NCBI GenBank assembly: GCA_021811635.1
Contig: JAJZNS010000027.1
Location: 1 to 16,276, forward strand
Origin: Thermoplasmata archaeon
GTDB taxonomy: Archaea; Thermoplasmatota; Thermoplasmata; Thermoplasmatales; Thermoplasmataceae
Direction: 5' to 3'
DNA: 16,276 nucleotides
Both the position numbers and the translations under genes were made by a program. The notes under the pieces are model-generated. The model worked only from the letters and a program-made list of their open reading frames with translations. It had not been told where the DNA came from and did not search any database. Within the stretch, counting starts at the first letter, position 1, and every line of letters begins with the position of its first letter. Below, piece after piece: positions 1 to 6,882 of the stretch.

Positions 1-275
1 TCAAACCGATGTTCAGCACGTCCGGTATTGTTATCCCTCTGGACTTCAACGTCAGCGCTGCCGACCTTTTTGCAGCCAGCCGCGATTCACCTATTGCAGA
101 CCGGATGCTTGACAGCCTGATTGCCACTGGAAAGCTTACCAGGCAGGAAGCCCTATCAAAGGTAAGGAACCTGCAGGAGAACATGCGGTACATAAACTAT
201 GAGATAGCCCTTCTGTCACTTTTGACCGATTACTGCGTGGATACCTCTGAATTTCTGAACGAAATGGGCGCGTAA
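1..275 (+). CDS. C-terminal part of an unidentified protein (5' end outside window)
   Basis: The frame is open from base 3, so the ATG at base 9 is probably internal or cannot be judged; I treat this as the end of a longer gene. About 90 residues are visible. The last 60 look like alpha-helices (many Leu, Arg, Glu, Asn) with a single Cys near the end and no motif I recognise. There is no membrane segment. Its TAA stop (273-275) is directly followed by the stop of the opposite-strand TPR gene (276-278), so the two genes are convergent with no spacer and no room for a terminator between them. I assign no function. Confidence 0.6.
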   Translation, partial: KPMFSTSGIVIPLDFNVSAADLFAASRDSPIADRMLDSLIATGKLTRQEALSKVRNLQENMRYINYEIALLSLLTDYCVDTSEFLNEMGA

Positions 276-1016
276 TTACTCTGAAGCCAGTTTTTGGGCT
301 ATCTTGATCGCCTCGTCGACGTCACCGTTTTCCATGGCAATGTCTGAGGCAAGGTCGAACAGGTATGAAAACGAATCCTTGAAGCTCTTCCTCTCCCTCT
401 GATTCTTGATCGTACCGCTTATCCTGATGATTTCCTCGATGGAATCATACGCCACCTTGTAGGATTCCTCGCTGTTCCCCATTTCCCGCATTATTGTGGC
501 AATGCCATGCTGCGCTTCGAAATAGGCTTCCCAGTCCTCTGATTTTTTTGAACTCTGCGAGATATCCCTGTATATTTCGAGGGCCTTTTGCCTGCCGCCG
601 GCAGTTTTGCTGATGAACTCGGCCTGGGTGAGTCTGGCCATAGTCACAAGCGGAGCATCGTTTGACTCCTCAGCGGTCTTTATCGCCTCATTTATTGACT
701 TCTCGGCCTGCTGTCTGGAACCGGAATCTCCGTAAATGTACGCCAGGTTGATGAGATCCATCACGACCATTGCGACGTCATTGAGTTTCCTGTGAATTTC
801 TATGCTCATCAGGCAGTACTTTTCAGAATTCGAAGGATCCTTAGGGTTCAGGGCGTAGTATGCCTGCGACAGGCGAGAGTAAAGTTCACCTATAACTTCA
901 GGCTGCGCAGCATCTGCAAGTTTTACAGCTTCCGTAAGCTCGCGGATGGCATCCATGAATTTCTCCTTCTCGAGAAGCTGGATTCCCCTCTTCGCATGAG
1001 CTTCGTATTCTTCCAT
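276..1016 (-). CDS. TPR-type helical-repeat protein
   Basis: A 246-residue soluble protein built of paired amphipathic helices. Residues about 1-35 read as a TPR helix pair (a stretch beginning AKRGIQLLEKEKF, then the typical Ala-rich second helix). Similar units recur around 45-75 (LYSRLSQAYYAL), 82-115 (LINLAYIYGDSG, then QAEKSINEAIK), 120-150 and 165-200 (AQHGIATIMREMGNSEE), and a last one near 220-245. TPR arrays are protein-protein interaction scaffolds; the partner cannot be read from the sequence. There is no signal peptide, membrane segment or catalytic motif. The ATG at 1014-1016 is preceded by a TATA-like box (1041-1048) at the distance expected for a leaderless archaeal transcript. 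It is downstream of HMG-CoA reductase on the same strand with a 51-base gap, but its own box suggests separate transcription. Confidence 0.8.
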   Translation of the reverse strand: MEEYEAHAKRGIQLLEKEKFMDAIRELTEAVKLADAAQPEVIGELYSRLSQAYYALNPKDPSNSEKYCLMSIEIHRKLNDVAMVVMDLINLAYIYGDSGSRQQAEKSINEAIKTAEESNDAPLVTMARLTQAEFISKTAGGRQKALEIYRDISQSSKKSEDWEAYFEAQHGIATIMREMGNSEESYKVAYDSIEEIIRISGTIKNQRERKSFKDSFSYLFDLASDIAMENGDVDEAIKIAQKLASE

Positions 1017-1040
1017 TTTCAGCCGGAATGCTTTCCTTTG

Positions 1041-1048
1041 TATTTATT
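1041..1048 (-). promoter_or_regulatory. TATA-like box for the TPR gene
   Basis: On the minus strand this reads AATAAATA. It is centred about 28 bases before the ATG at 1016, the usual TATA-to-start distance of a leaderless archaeal gene. No ribosome-binding sequence is seen at a useful distance, which fits a leaderless message. Confidence 0.45.
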
Positions 1049-1067
1049 CCTTTAGAATGTCAGCGGC

Positions 1068-2342
1068 TCATTTCTCTCTTCGGCTGGTATCATCCCTGTG
1101 CAGGCCCTGCAGAATTTCCCTGGCCCTGGAGACTGATATCTTTCCTTCACTCACCATGATCTTTGCGATTCTGTCTACTTCCTCTCCTTCTGCGCCAGCC
1201 GAAACTGCAATGTTCCTGGAATGGAGCTTCATATGACCCTTCTGAATTCCCTCCATGGAGAGCGCCCTCACGGCTGCAAAATTCTGCGCAAGCCCAACCG
1301 CGGCGAGCAGGGACGCAAATTCCCTGGAGTCAGTCACGTTGAGTATCTTTCTGAGAACCTTTACCCTGGGCACGGTGTTAACGGCGCCCCCGACAGTACC
1401 TACCGCCATCGGAATCTCGATCTCTCCCCTGACATTGCCATCATGGGTCTTGAAGAACCTGGTGAGAGATCTGTATCCTCCGGAAAGATATGGATACGAA
1501 TGAGCTCCTGCCTCAGCAGCTCTCCAGTCGTTCATGGTCGCCAGCAATACGGCGTCAATTCCGTTCATAATTCCCTTGTTGTGTGTTGCAGCCCTGAATG
1601 GATCAAGCTCCGCCATCCGGCATGCCAGCAGGAATCTATCTACGCCATTGCTTCCTCCGAAATGCTCCTTAGCAAACACTGCCGATGCTCTTGAAATCCT
1701 GAGAGACGAAAGGTTGGACAGAATTTTCATGAAAACCTCCCCTCCGGTCAGTTGCTCCACCAACGGGGCAATCCCTTCCGCCATTGTATTGACAATATTG
1801 GCCCCCATAGCGTCCCTGACATCAACTATCAGGTGCAGGCACATGATATCCTCGATTTTCCTTATTTCCAGGTCACGCGCACCGGCCCCAAGGGTACTGA
1901 GGGTCCTCGAGAATGAATTGGCAAGCTTAAGTATCTCCGCCTTTGCCGAGATGATTTTACTTGAGGCGGCTTCAAAATCTGCAAGGTGTGAAATGAAAAT
2001 TTGCCCGATCATGAGCGGTTCCGTACTGTCTGCCGTAAAACCGCCTGTTTCACCCGCTAACTTTGCTGAATAGGAGCAGGCGGCAACAATGGAGGGCTCC
2101 TCCACAGCCATTGGAATTAGGTACGGTTTGCCGTTGATCACAAAGTTTGTTGCCAGACCCACAGGAAACTCTATCCGGGTAAACACATTCTCTATCATCC
2201 TTGAAGCTGTAACATCAGTGAGAGCCGGGCCGGAAAGCAGGGAAACCTCCTCATCTGAAAGATTGGAGAACTGCGAGATGAGGTCTACCCTCTCCTTTAC
2301 GGTTTTGTCCTTGAATCCACTGAAACTGCTGGGAAACGGCAT
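1068..2342 (-). CDS. hmgA: HMG-CoA reductase, class II
   Basis: Makes mevalonate from HMG-CoA, the committed step toward archaeal isoprenoid lipids; a soluble cytoplasmic enzyme. With the start at 2342 it has 424 residues, close to the class II Pseudomonas mevalonii enzyme. Visible motifs: MIENV then the FPVGLATNF substrate region (about 50-67), VEEPS with the catalytic Glu (81/82), the DVRDAMGAN cofactor region (about 175-183), HNKG with Lys256, NDW with Asp272 and GHM with His370. The Lys-Asp-His spacing equals that of the P. mevalonii catalytic residues. There is no membrane anchor, which separates it from class I. The frame stays open to an ATG at 2399 (19 more residues, with further ATGs at 2393 and 2375), but that extension has no family counterpart, so I prefer 2342. 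It is divergent from pyrB across a short shared promoter region. Confidence 0.95.
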   Translation of the reverse strand: MPFPSSFSGFKDKTVKERVDLISQFSNLSDEEVSLLSGPALTDVTASRMIENVFTRIEFPVGLATNFVINGKPYLIPMAVEEPSIVAACSYSAKLAGETGGFTADSTEPLMIGQIFISHLADFEAASSKIISAKAEILKLANSFSRTLSTLGAGARDLEIRKIEDIMCLHLIVDVRDAMGANIVNTMAEGIAPLVEQLTGGEVFMKILSNLSSLRISRASAVFAKEHFGGSNGVDRFLLACRMAELDPFRAATHNKGIMNGIDAVLLATMNDWRAAEAGAHSYPYLSGGYRSLTRFFKTHDGNVRGEIEIPMAVGTVGGAVNTVPRVKVLRKILNVTDSREFASLLAAVGLAQNFAAVRALSMEGIQKGHMKLHSRNIAVSAGAEGEEVDRIAKIMVSEGKISVSRAREILQGLHRDDTSRREK

Positions 2343-2413
2343 TTTGAATCCAACATCAAGAGCATCGCAGTTCATAACAGTTTCACAATGCATGTGCATT
2401 TACCCCGCAAACC

Positions 2414-2422
2414 AATAAATAA
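2414..2422. promoter_or_regulatory. AT-rich box shared by the divergent HMG-CoA reductase and pyrB promoters
   Basis: AATAAATAA on the plus strand is the only TATA-like element between the two divergent genes. Its centre (2418) lies 28 bases before the pyrB ATG at 2446, which fits a leaderless start there. Read on the minus strand as TTATTTATT, the same box would start an HMG-CoA reductase transcript near 2391, inside or just before the long form of that ORF. One element may therefore serve both directions. The placement is from sequence only. Confidence 0.4.
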
Positions 2423-2445
2423 TGATGCAGGTTATGTCCCAACAG

Positions 2446-3366
2446 ATGATAAGAAACAGGAGCATAGTCACCATCGATGATGTCGGCGATGACGATCTGA
2501 ACGAGATATTCACTGCTGCCGAGGAAATGGATAAGCTGATAAAGTCCGGCAAGAAGATCAGCATTCTAGAGTCAAGGGTTATGTGCACCCTCTTCTACGA
2601 GCCATCCACAAGGACTAGGCTTTCCTTTGAAAGTGCCATGCACAGGCTCGGCGGGGCTGTTATCACCATGGCTGACGTTAAGACATCTTCCGTTTCGAAG
2701 GGTGAGACACTTGCCGACACCATCCGGATGGCCGATGCCTACTCTGACGTCATTGTGATAAGGCATCCGCTCGAAGGCGCTGCAAGGCTGGCTTCCAGAT
2801 TCACGAGTAAGCCTGTAATTAACGCAGGTGACGGTTCGGGACAGCACCCGACTCAAACCATTATGGATCTGTACACAATCAGAAAGGAATTGGGGAAGAT
2901 CAAGGGGCTGAACGTTACCCTTCTGGGTGACCTCAAGTATGGAAGGACTGTGCACTCGCTGATCCTCGCCCTTTCCAAGTATGATGCAAAAATAAAACTG
3001 ATATCGCCGCCGTCGCTCAGGATTCCGGAATACCTTCTCCACAGGATCGGGGGCAGCAGTTCTGTAGAAATACTCGATACAATGGAAGGAAACATCGCCG
3101 ATACGGATGTACTGTATGTCACCAGGATCCAGAAGGAGAGATTCACTGATCCGAATGAGTACCAGAGCCTGATAGGATCATATTCAGTAAATAATACAGT
3201 ACTGGAATCCATGAAGAAGAATTCAATCATTATGCACCCGCTGCCAAGGGTTGATGAGATAGCACCAGAAGTGGATCAGGATGCCAGGGCTGCATATTTC
3301 AGGCAGGCTGCAAATGGCGTGCCAGTGAGAATGGCCATTATCTCGAAAGTGCTGGGGGGGATCTGA
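2446..3366 (+). CDS. pyrB: aspartate carbamoyltransferase, catalytic chain
   Basis: Condenses carbamoyl phosphate with aspartate to carbamoyl-aspartate, the second step of de novo pyrimidine synthesis. With the start at 2446 it has 306 residues (E. coli 311). Motifs lie at the expected places: STRTR (54-58) binds carbamoyl phosphate, the Lys of SKGET (85) matches the 80s-loop lysine, then HPTQ (134-137), LGDLKYGRT (about 160-168) and HPLPR (264-268). In-frame ATGs upstream at 2422, 2425 and 2434 would add up to eight residues. I choose 2446 because the protein then begins in register with the family (MIRNRSIVTIDD) and because of the TATA-like box 28 bases upstream. Its TGA directly abuts the ATG of pyrI, so the two are cotranscribed and made in step as subunits of one enzyme. 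Confidence 0.96.
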   Translation: MIRNRSIVTIDDVGDDDLNEIFTAAEEMDKLIKSGKKISILESRVMCTLFYEPSTRTRLSFESAMHRLGGAVITMADVKTSSVSKGETLADTIRMADAYSDVIVIRHPLEGAARLASRFTSKPVINAGDGSGQHPTQTIMDLYTIRKELGKIKGLNVTLLGDLKYGRTVHSLILALSKYDAKIKLISPPSLRIPEYLLHRIGGSSSVEILDTMEGNIADTDVLYVTRIQKERFTDPNEYQSLIGSYSVNNTVLESMKKNSIIMHPLPRVDEIAPEVDQDARAAYFRQAANGVPVRMAIISKVLGGI

Positions 3367-3834
3367 ATGCCTGAGGAACAGACGCTTAAGATATCCAAGA
3401 TCAAGGAGGGGATTGTCATAGATCACATACCTGCCGGGAAAGCCATCAAGGTGCTTTCCCTTCTGAATGTGGGGGAGCACAGCGGCCATACCGTGAGTCT
3501 TGCGATGAGGGTAAAAAGCAAAAAGAGGGGCTTCAAGGACGTCGTCAAGATAGAGAACAGAAACGTGGCAGAAAGTGAGCTTTCCATCATATCTCTTATA
3601 GCCCCTGAAGCAACCGTGAGCTACATTGAGAATTACAACATAAAGGAAAAGCGGATGCTGAAAATCCCGGACCAGATCACCGGGATCCTAAAGTGCCCGA
3701 ACCAGAACTGCATATCGAACACGAAGGAGCCTGTACAGAGTTCATTCAGGGTGCTGAGTCGGGAACCACTGGTCGCCCGGTGCGAGTACTGTGAGAGGGA
3801 ATTCAGGGGGAATGAACTGCTGGGAAAACTGTAA
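3367..3834 (+). CDS. pyrI: aspartate carbamoyltransferase, regulatory chain
   Basis: Regulatory subunit that joins PyrB trimers into the allosteric holoenzyme and binds nucleotide effectors. It has 155 residues, the usual length (E. coli 153). The N-terminal allosteric domain covers about 1-100 (KISKIKEGIVIDHIPAGKA at the start, GFKDVVKIEN in the middle). The C-terminal zinc domain has four cysteines in the family pattern, Cys110-x4-Cys115 and Cys139-x2-Cys142, which hold the zinc ion that lets the chain dock onto PyrB. The ATG follows the pyrB stop with no gap; a G-rich run (GGGGGG, about 3354-3361) at the end of pyrB is a plausible ribosome site. After this gene come about 115 bases with no gene before the thiamine promoter. 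Confidence 0.96.
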   Translation: MPEEQTLKISKIKEGIVIDHIPAGKAIKVLSLLNVGEHSGHTVSLAMRVKSKKRGFKDVVKIENRNVAESELSIISLIAPEATVSYIENYNIKEKRMLKIPDQITGILKCPNQNCISNTKEPVQSSFRVLSREPLVARCEYCEREFRGNELLGKL

Positions 3835-3949
3835 CCCGCCTTCCGGCATGTTTACGCAGTGCCGCGGAACGGATGCAAATTCCAGTTTATCAATGGGGGC
3901 GGGAATCCTCGCTCCAAACGGCATTGTCGTCCATTTTTACCGAAAAGGG

Positions 3950-3957
3950 TTATTAAT
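3950..3957 (+). promoter_or_regulatory. TATA-like box for the riboswitch-thiamine transporter transcript
   Basis: TTATTAAT is centred about 27 bases before base 3980, which is the first base of the riboswitch P1 stem. Transcription would therefore begin almost exactly at the aptamer. Confidence 0.5.
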
Positions 3958-3979
3958 CCCGCCAGCATAACGATTGGTA

Positions 3980-4063
3980 GCTAGGGGAGCGCCAGAAGTA
4001 GCTGAGAGGGCAGTATACTGCCGACCCTTGAACCTGATCCGGGTAATGCCGGCGAAGGAAAGC
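3980..4063 (+). ncRNA. TPP riboswitch (THI element) aptamer
   Basis: Contains the universal TPP aptamer landmarks in order: GGGG (3984-3987), CTGAGA (4002-4007), ACCC (4024-4027) and CCTGATCCGGGTAATGCCGG (4033-4052), followed by CGAAGGAAAGC. Pairings I can draw: P1 GCT (3980-3982) with AGC (4061-4063); P2 GGG (3985-3987) with CCC (4025-4027); P3 AGC (3988-3990) with GCT (4001-4003); an optional P3a hairpin GGCAG-TATA-CTGCC (4009-4022); and P4 CCGG (4039-4042) with CCGG (4049-4052). It senses thiamine pyrophosphate and sits directly in front of a thiamine-type ABC transporter, so repression of uptake at high TPP is expected. A 12-base palindrome, AAAGCATGCTTT (4059-4070), overlaps the 3' strand of P1. 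Confidence 0.95.
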
Positions 4064-4079
4064 ATGCTTTGTAAATCGC

Positions 4080-4095
4080 TTCTCTGGTAGGAGAA
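4080..4095 (+). promoter_or_regulatory. possible riboswitch expression platform: hairpin over the ribosome site
   Basis: TTCTC (4080-4084) can pair with GAGAA (4091-4095) around a 6-base loop. The 3' arm takes in most of the ribosome site AGGAG (4089-4093), which lies 9 bases before the ATG at 4103. CTTC (4079-4082) can instead pair with GAAG (4054-4057) of the aptamer core. That gives a simple switch: TPP-bound aptamer, free TTCTC, ribosome site hidden. The stems are short, so this is a model, not a demonstrated structure. Confidence 0.45.
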
Positions 4096-4102
4096 TGATG
4101 AT

Positions 4103-5254
4103 ATGAATCCTACAGGAGAAAGAGGATCAGGCCGGTTAAGGCTGAGACCCTTCGAAAAGAAATTGATTGCAATCGGTTTTGCCGTTATTATCGCTGCGGC
4201 GGGCTTTACGATATATTTCAATGAAAATACCCCGCATGCCGGGGGCAACTCGCTGGTCATATATGTATACGACTCATTCCTGGCATACGGCCCAAGTTAC
4301 CAGGAGGCATACAGCACAGTGTTCGGATCATTTGAAAAGGAATACGGTGTCAACATTGTCCTTAAGAACATTTCCGCCGCTTACCTGCTGCCCACTCTCG
4401 TGGCGCAGAAATCAAACCCGCAGGCCGACCTGGTGATCGGCCTGACCGAGTCAAACGGCATGCAGGCGGTACGTGACGGCGTCCTTCAGAAATTCAGCTC
4501 AAGCGCCGATCCGTACATCAACTCTTCGCTCCTTTCTGACATGGGTCCTGCTGCATCCTACCTGACCCCATACGAGTACTCTTACCTCGGAATTGATTTC
4601 AACAAAAGCAATCCATCAGGGCCGGAATTTGTTCCTTCCTTCCAGGACCTGCTTTCCCAGGGCAACCTCTCCAACCTCATTATCGAAAATCCCACCCAGA
4701 GCGATACCGGACAGGAGTTTCTTCTTTGGGAGATCTCATATTATGAATACCTGATGAAGGAAAACTGGACGGCCTGGTGGAATGCTTCCATGCCGGTGAT
4801 CTCTGGCAACGGGAACATATACCAGTCCTGGGGTTCAGCCTTCAACCAGTTTGAGAGCAATGGAACCACGCGCTCCCTCCTGGTCAGTTATCTGACCGAC
4901 CCTGCATACAATTATTACTTTGGATACGGCAATTACACAGGCTCCTCCGTAACACAGTACAATGGAACGGATTACGGCTGGAGAACAATCTACAACATTG
5001 GGATAGTCAACGGGAGCAGCAAACTACCGCTGGACAGAAAATTCATAAACTATTTTCTGAATTCAACAGTGCAGAGCGCTATTCCCACCAACGAATGGAT
5101 GTTTCCCGCAAACTCGACGGTTATTCTCCCGCCCTCATATTCTGTGCTGCCCAATCAGTCGAATATAGTGCCTCTGAACAACTATCTCAATGCCCTGACA
5201 ATATACAAGGATCTGCCAACATGGGTACAGGAGTGGCTTGACCTTTACGGATGA
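4103..5254 (+). CDS. thiB: thiamine-type ABC transporter, substrate-binding protein
   Basis: Captures thiamine (or its phosphates) outside the cell and hands it to the permease. It has 383 residues. A basic N-terminus is followed by one hydrophobic segment (about 19-39) that acts as a signal anchor; there is no lipobox, and the protein has no cysteine at all. The fold starts at LVIYVYDSF (51-59), as in ThiB (LTVYTYDSF-like). Other ThiB-like parts are ADLVIGL (108-114), the PYEYSYLGIDFN stretch (about 156-167), IIENPTQSDTG (193-203), and the C-terminal SAIPTNEWMFPAN (325-337), which parallels the ThiB tail. About 13 N-x-S/T sequons suggest glycosylation. It is the first gene after the TPP riboswitch, with a ribosome site at 4089-4093. 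Naming rests on family resemblance plus the riboswitch; the exact ligand could differ. Confidence 0.9.
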   Translation: MNPTGERGSGRLRLRPFEKKLIAIGFAVIIAAAGFTIYFNENTPHAGGNSLVIYVYDSFLAYGPSYQEAYSTVFGSFEKEYGVNIVLKNISAAYLLPTLVAQKSNPQADLVIGLTESNGMQAVRDGVLQKFSSSADPYINSSLLSDMGPAASYLTPYEYSYLGIDFNKSNPSGPEFVPSFQDLLSQGNLSNLIIENPTQSDTGQEFLLWEISYYEYLMKENWTAWWNASMPVISGNGNIYQSWGSAFNQFESNGTTRSLLVSYLTDPAYNYYFGYGNYTGSSVTQYNGTDYGWRTIYNIGIVNGSSKLPLDRKFINYFLNSTVQSAIPTNEWMFPANSTVILPPSYSVLPNQSNIVPLNNYLNALTIYKDLPTWVQEWLDLYG

Positions 5255-6882
5255 CCAGCATGGACAGAAGAATTTACTGGCTGTTACTTTTCCTTTTCCC
5301 GTCAATATTTCTTGCCGTGCTGATAATTTATCCATTCATTTCATTAATCGACAGATTTCCAGGTAATCTCAACACCCTCCTCATATTAGGAAATTCGATA
5401 TCTGCCCAGCTTGCATCCAAAGCCATGTACAACTCGCTGCTGCAGGGCGTGCTGGGGGCAGGGTTTTCCTTTGCAGCCGGTGTGCCTCTTGGGATTTCAC
5501 TAGGCAGGTATTCATACAGACATAAGAGAGCTCTGAGGTCAATGGTAATCCTGCCATTCTTCCTGCCTTCGGTCGTAGTGGTTGTAGCCTTTGAATCATT
5601 CTTCCGTATGCAATATGCACTCGGGATTGGCCATGCTTTACTGGCCCCTTTTGCGTCAGGCCTTGGAGGAATAACACTGATCAATGTATTTTTTAATGCC
5701 CCGCTTGTGGCTTTTCTCGTGTCGATTGCACTTGAGAGGGCTGACCGATCCATGGAGGAATCAGCAAAAACCCTTGGAGCGGGCACTTTACGACTCTTCT
5801 CCTCAGTTTGGGGACGAAATGGCCTTCTGGCCGGGGTTACTGGCGCGCTTCTTGCATTTCTGTACTCCTTCGCCGGATTCACGGCACCGCTTATGATTGG
5901 AGGCCAGGGAAATTATACATTCGAGGTGCTTATCTATACCCTGGTGGGCCTTGGCAATCCATCCCTCGCAGTTGCGCTTTCTGTACTGCAGTCATTAATT
6001 CTCATTTTCCCGGTGCTGCTCTATTCCTTTGTGTGGTCAAAAGAAAATCGCGTGACCGCAGGCACGCCGTCAGCCACTGGAAAAGGTCGTGGCATTCCCT
6101 ACCTTGCCTCCAAGATATATATCATCATCTTCATAACGGTGGAATTTGCAATCATCGCAGCGCTCGTTGTTTCTTCGGTGGATTACAGGTGGAACTGGCA
6201 GGTCAGTCTCAATGCATATTCCCAGCTTTTCAGCAACTCAGTGTCCTCACGCCTGAATTATCCCGCATTCCAGCCGCTCATTAACATGCTGTTCTACGGT
6301 GCGTCTGCAACAGTTATAGTTGCCGCAATCGGAATGCTGTGGATCACAGGGAAACGGAGGCTGAGGATCAAGGCAGATTCCCCTGCAGACATCTTTCAGT
6401 TCATTCCACTCGTGGTGCCATCAGTTGTAATGGCGTTCTCTGTTCTGCTTGTAGCTGGGGATGCTCTGCCGCCTTCCTATACATGGATTCTTATAATCCT
6501 GGTGCAGGCTGCGGTGGGAATACCGGTTGTGCTCAGGGTAATCTCATCAGGCTTCATGAATATACCTGATACTATGTGGGAGGCGGCGTCGACACTCAAG
6601 GGGAATGCATTTTTTGAGGTTGAACTGCCTTTGGCCGGGACGACTCTTGCAACTGCGCTGATGTTCGGCTTTGCAATCAGCATTGGAGAATTCACCGCGA
6701 CAAATTTTCTCTCAACGTATTCCTCCTCAATTTTTGTTCCGTTGGGCATTGAAATATACCAGCTGCAGGGGCTGCGGTTATTTTCCGCCTCCTATGCTGC
6801 AGCTTCCGTGCTGCTGATTTTTAGCGTAATATGCTTTTACCTGATACAGGTGGTGGGTGACAGATTCATTGCCTTACGTTGA
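5251..6882 (+). CDS. thiP: thiamine-type ABC transporter, double permease
   Basis: Membrane channel of the transporter. At 543 residues it is the length of bacterial ThiP (about 536) and, like it, is two permease halves fused in one chain. Half 1 (about 8-262) has hydrophobic segments near 10-30, 62-82, 98-118, 140-160, 195-215 and 240-262. Half 2 (about 288-535) repeats the pattern. Each half has an EAA-type loop that contacts the ATPase: EESAKTLGAG (169-178), and EAASTLKGNAFFEVELP (444-460) followed by an IGE stretch. Its ATG overlaps the thiB stop as ATGA, and its 3' end overlaps the start of the ATPase gene, so the three are translated from one message under the upstream riboswitch. A second ATG at 5260 would remove three residues. 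Confidence 0.93.
   Translation: MTSMDRRIYWLLLFLFPSIFLAVLIIYPFISLIDRFPGNLNTLLILGNSISAQLASKAMYNSLLQGVLGAGFSFAAGVPLGISLGRYSYRHKRALRSMVILPFFLPSVVVVVAFESFFRMQYALGIGHALLAPFASGLGGITLINVFFNAPLVAFLVSIALERADRSMEESAKTLGAGTLRLFSSVWGRNGLLAGVTGALLAFLYSFAGFTAPLMIGGQGNYTFEVLIYTLVGLGNPSLAVALSVLQSLILIFPVLLYSFVWSKENRVTAGTPSATGKGRGIPYLASKIYIIIFITVEFAIIAALVVSSVDYRWNWQVSLNAYSQLFSNSVSSRLNYPAFQPLINMLFYGASATVIVAAIGMLWITGKRRLRIKADSPADIFQFIPLVVPSVVMAFSVLLVAGDALPPSYTWILIILVQAAVGIPVVLRVISSGFMNIPDTMWEAASTLKGNAFFEVELPLAGTTLATALMFGFAISIGEFTATNFLSTYSSSIFVPLGIEIYQLQGLRLFSASYAAASVLLIFSVICFYLIQVVGDRFIALR

Noticed and set aside
1534..2073. 179-residue plus-strand frame opposite HMG-CoA reductase
   Set aside because: It is the antisense shadow of an enzyme with all catalytic residues in the other strand; Ser/Pro/Arg-rich composition is typical of such shadows.
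4009..4022. Palindrome GGCAGTATACTGCC as a protein operator
   Set aside because: It is explained as the variable P3a hairpin of the TPP aptamer.
5328..5882. 184-residue open frame on the minus strand inside the thiP gene
   Set aside because: It lies wholly antisense to a well-supported permease; the translation is Arg/Pro/Ser-rich without motifs and has no promoter or ribosome site.
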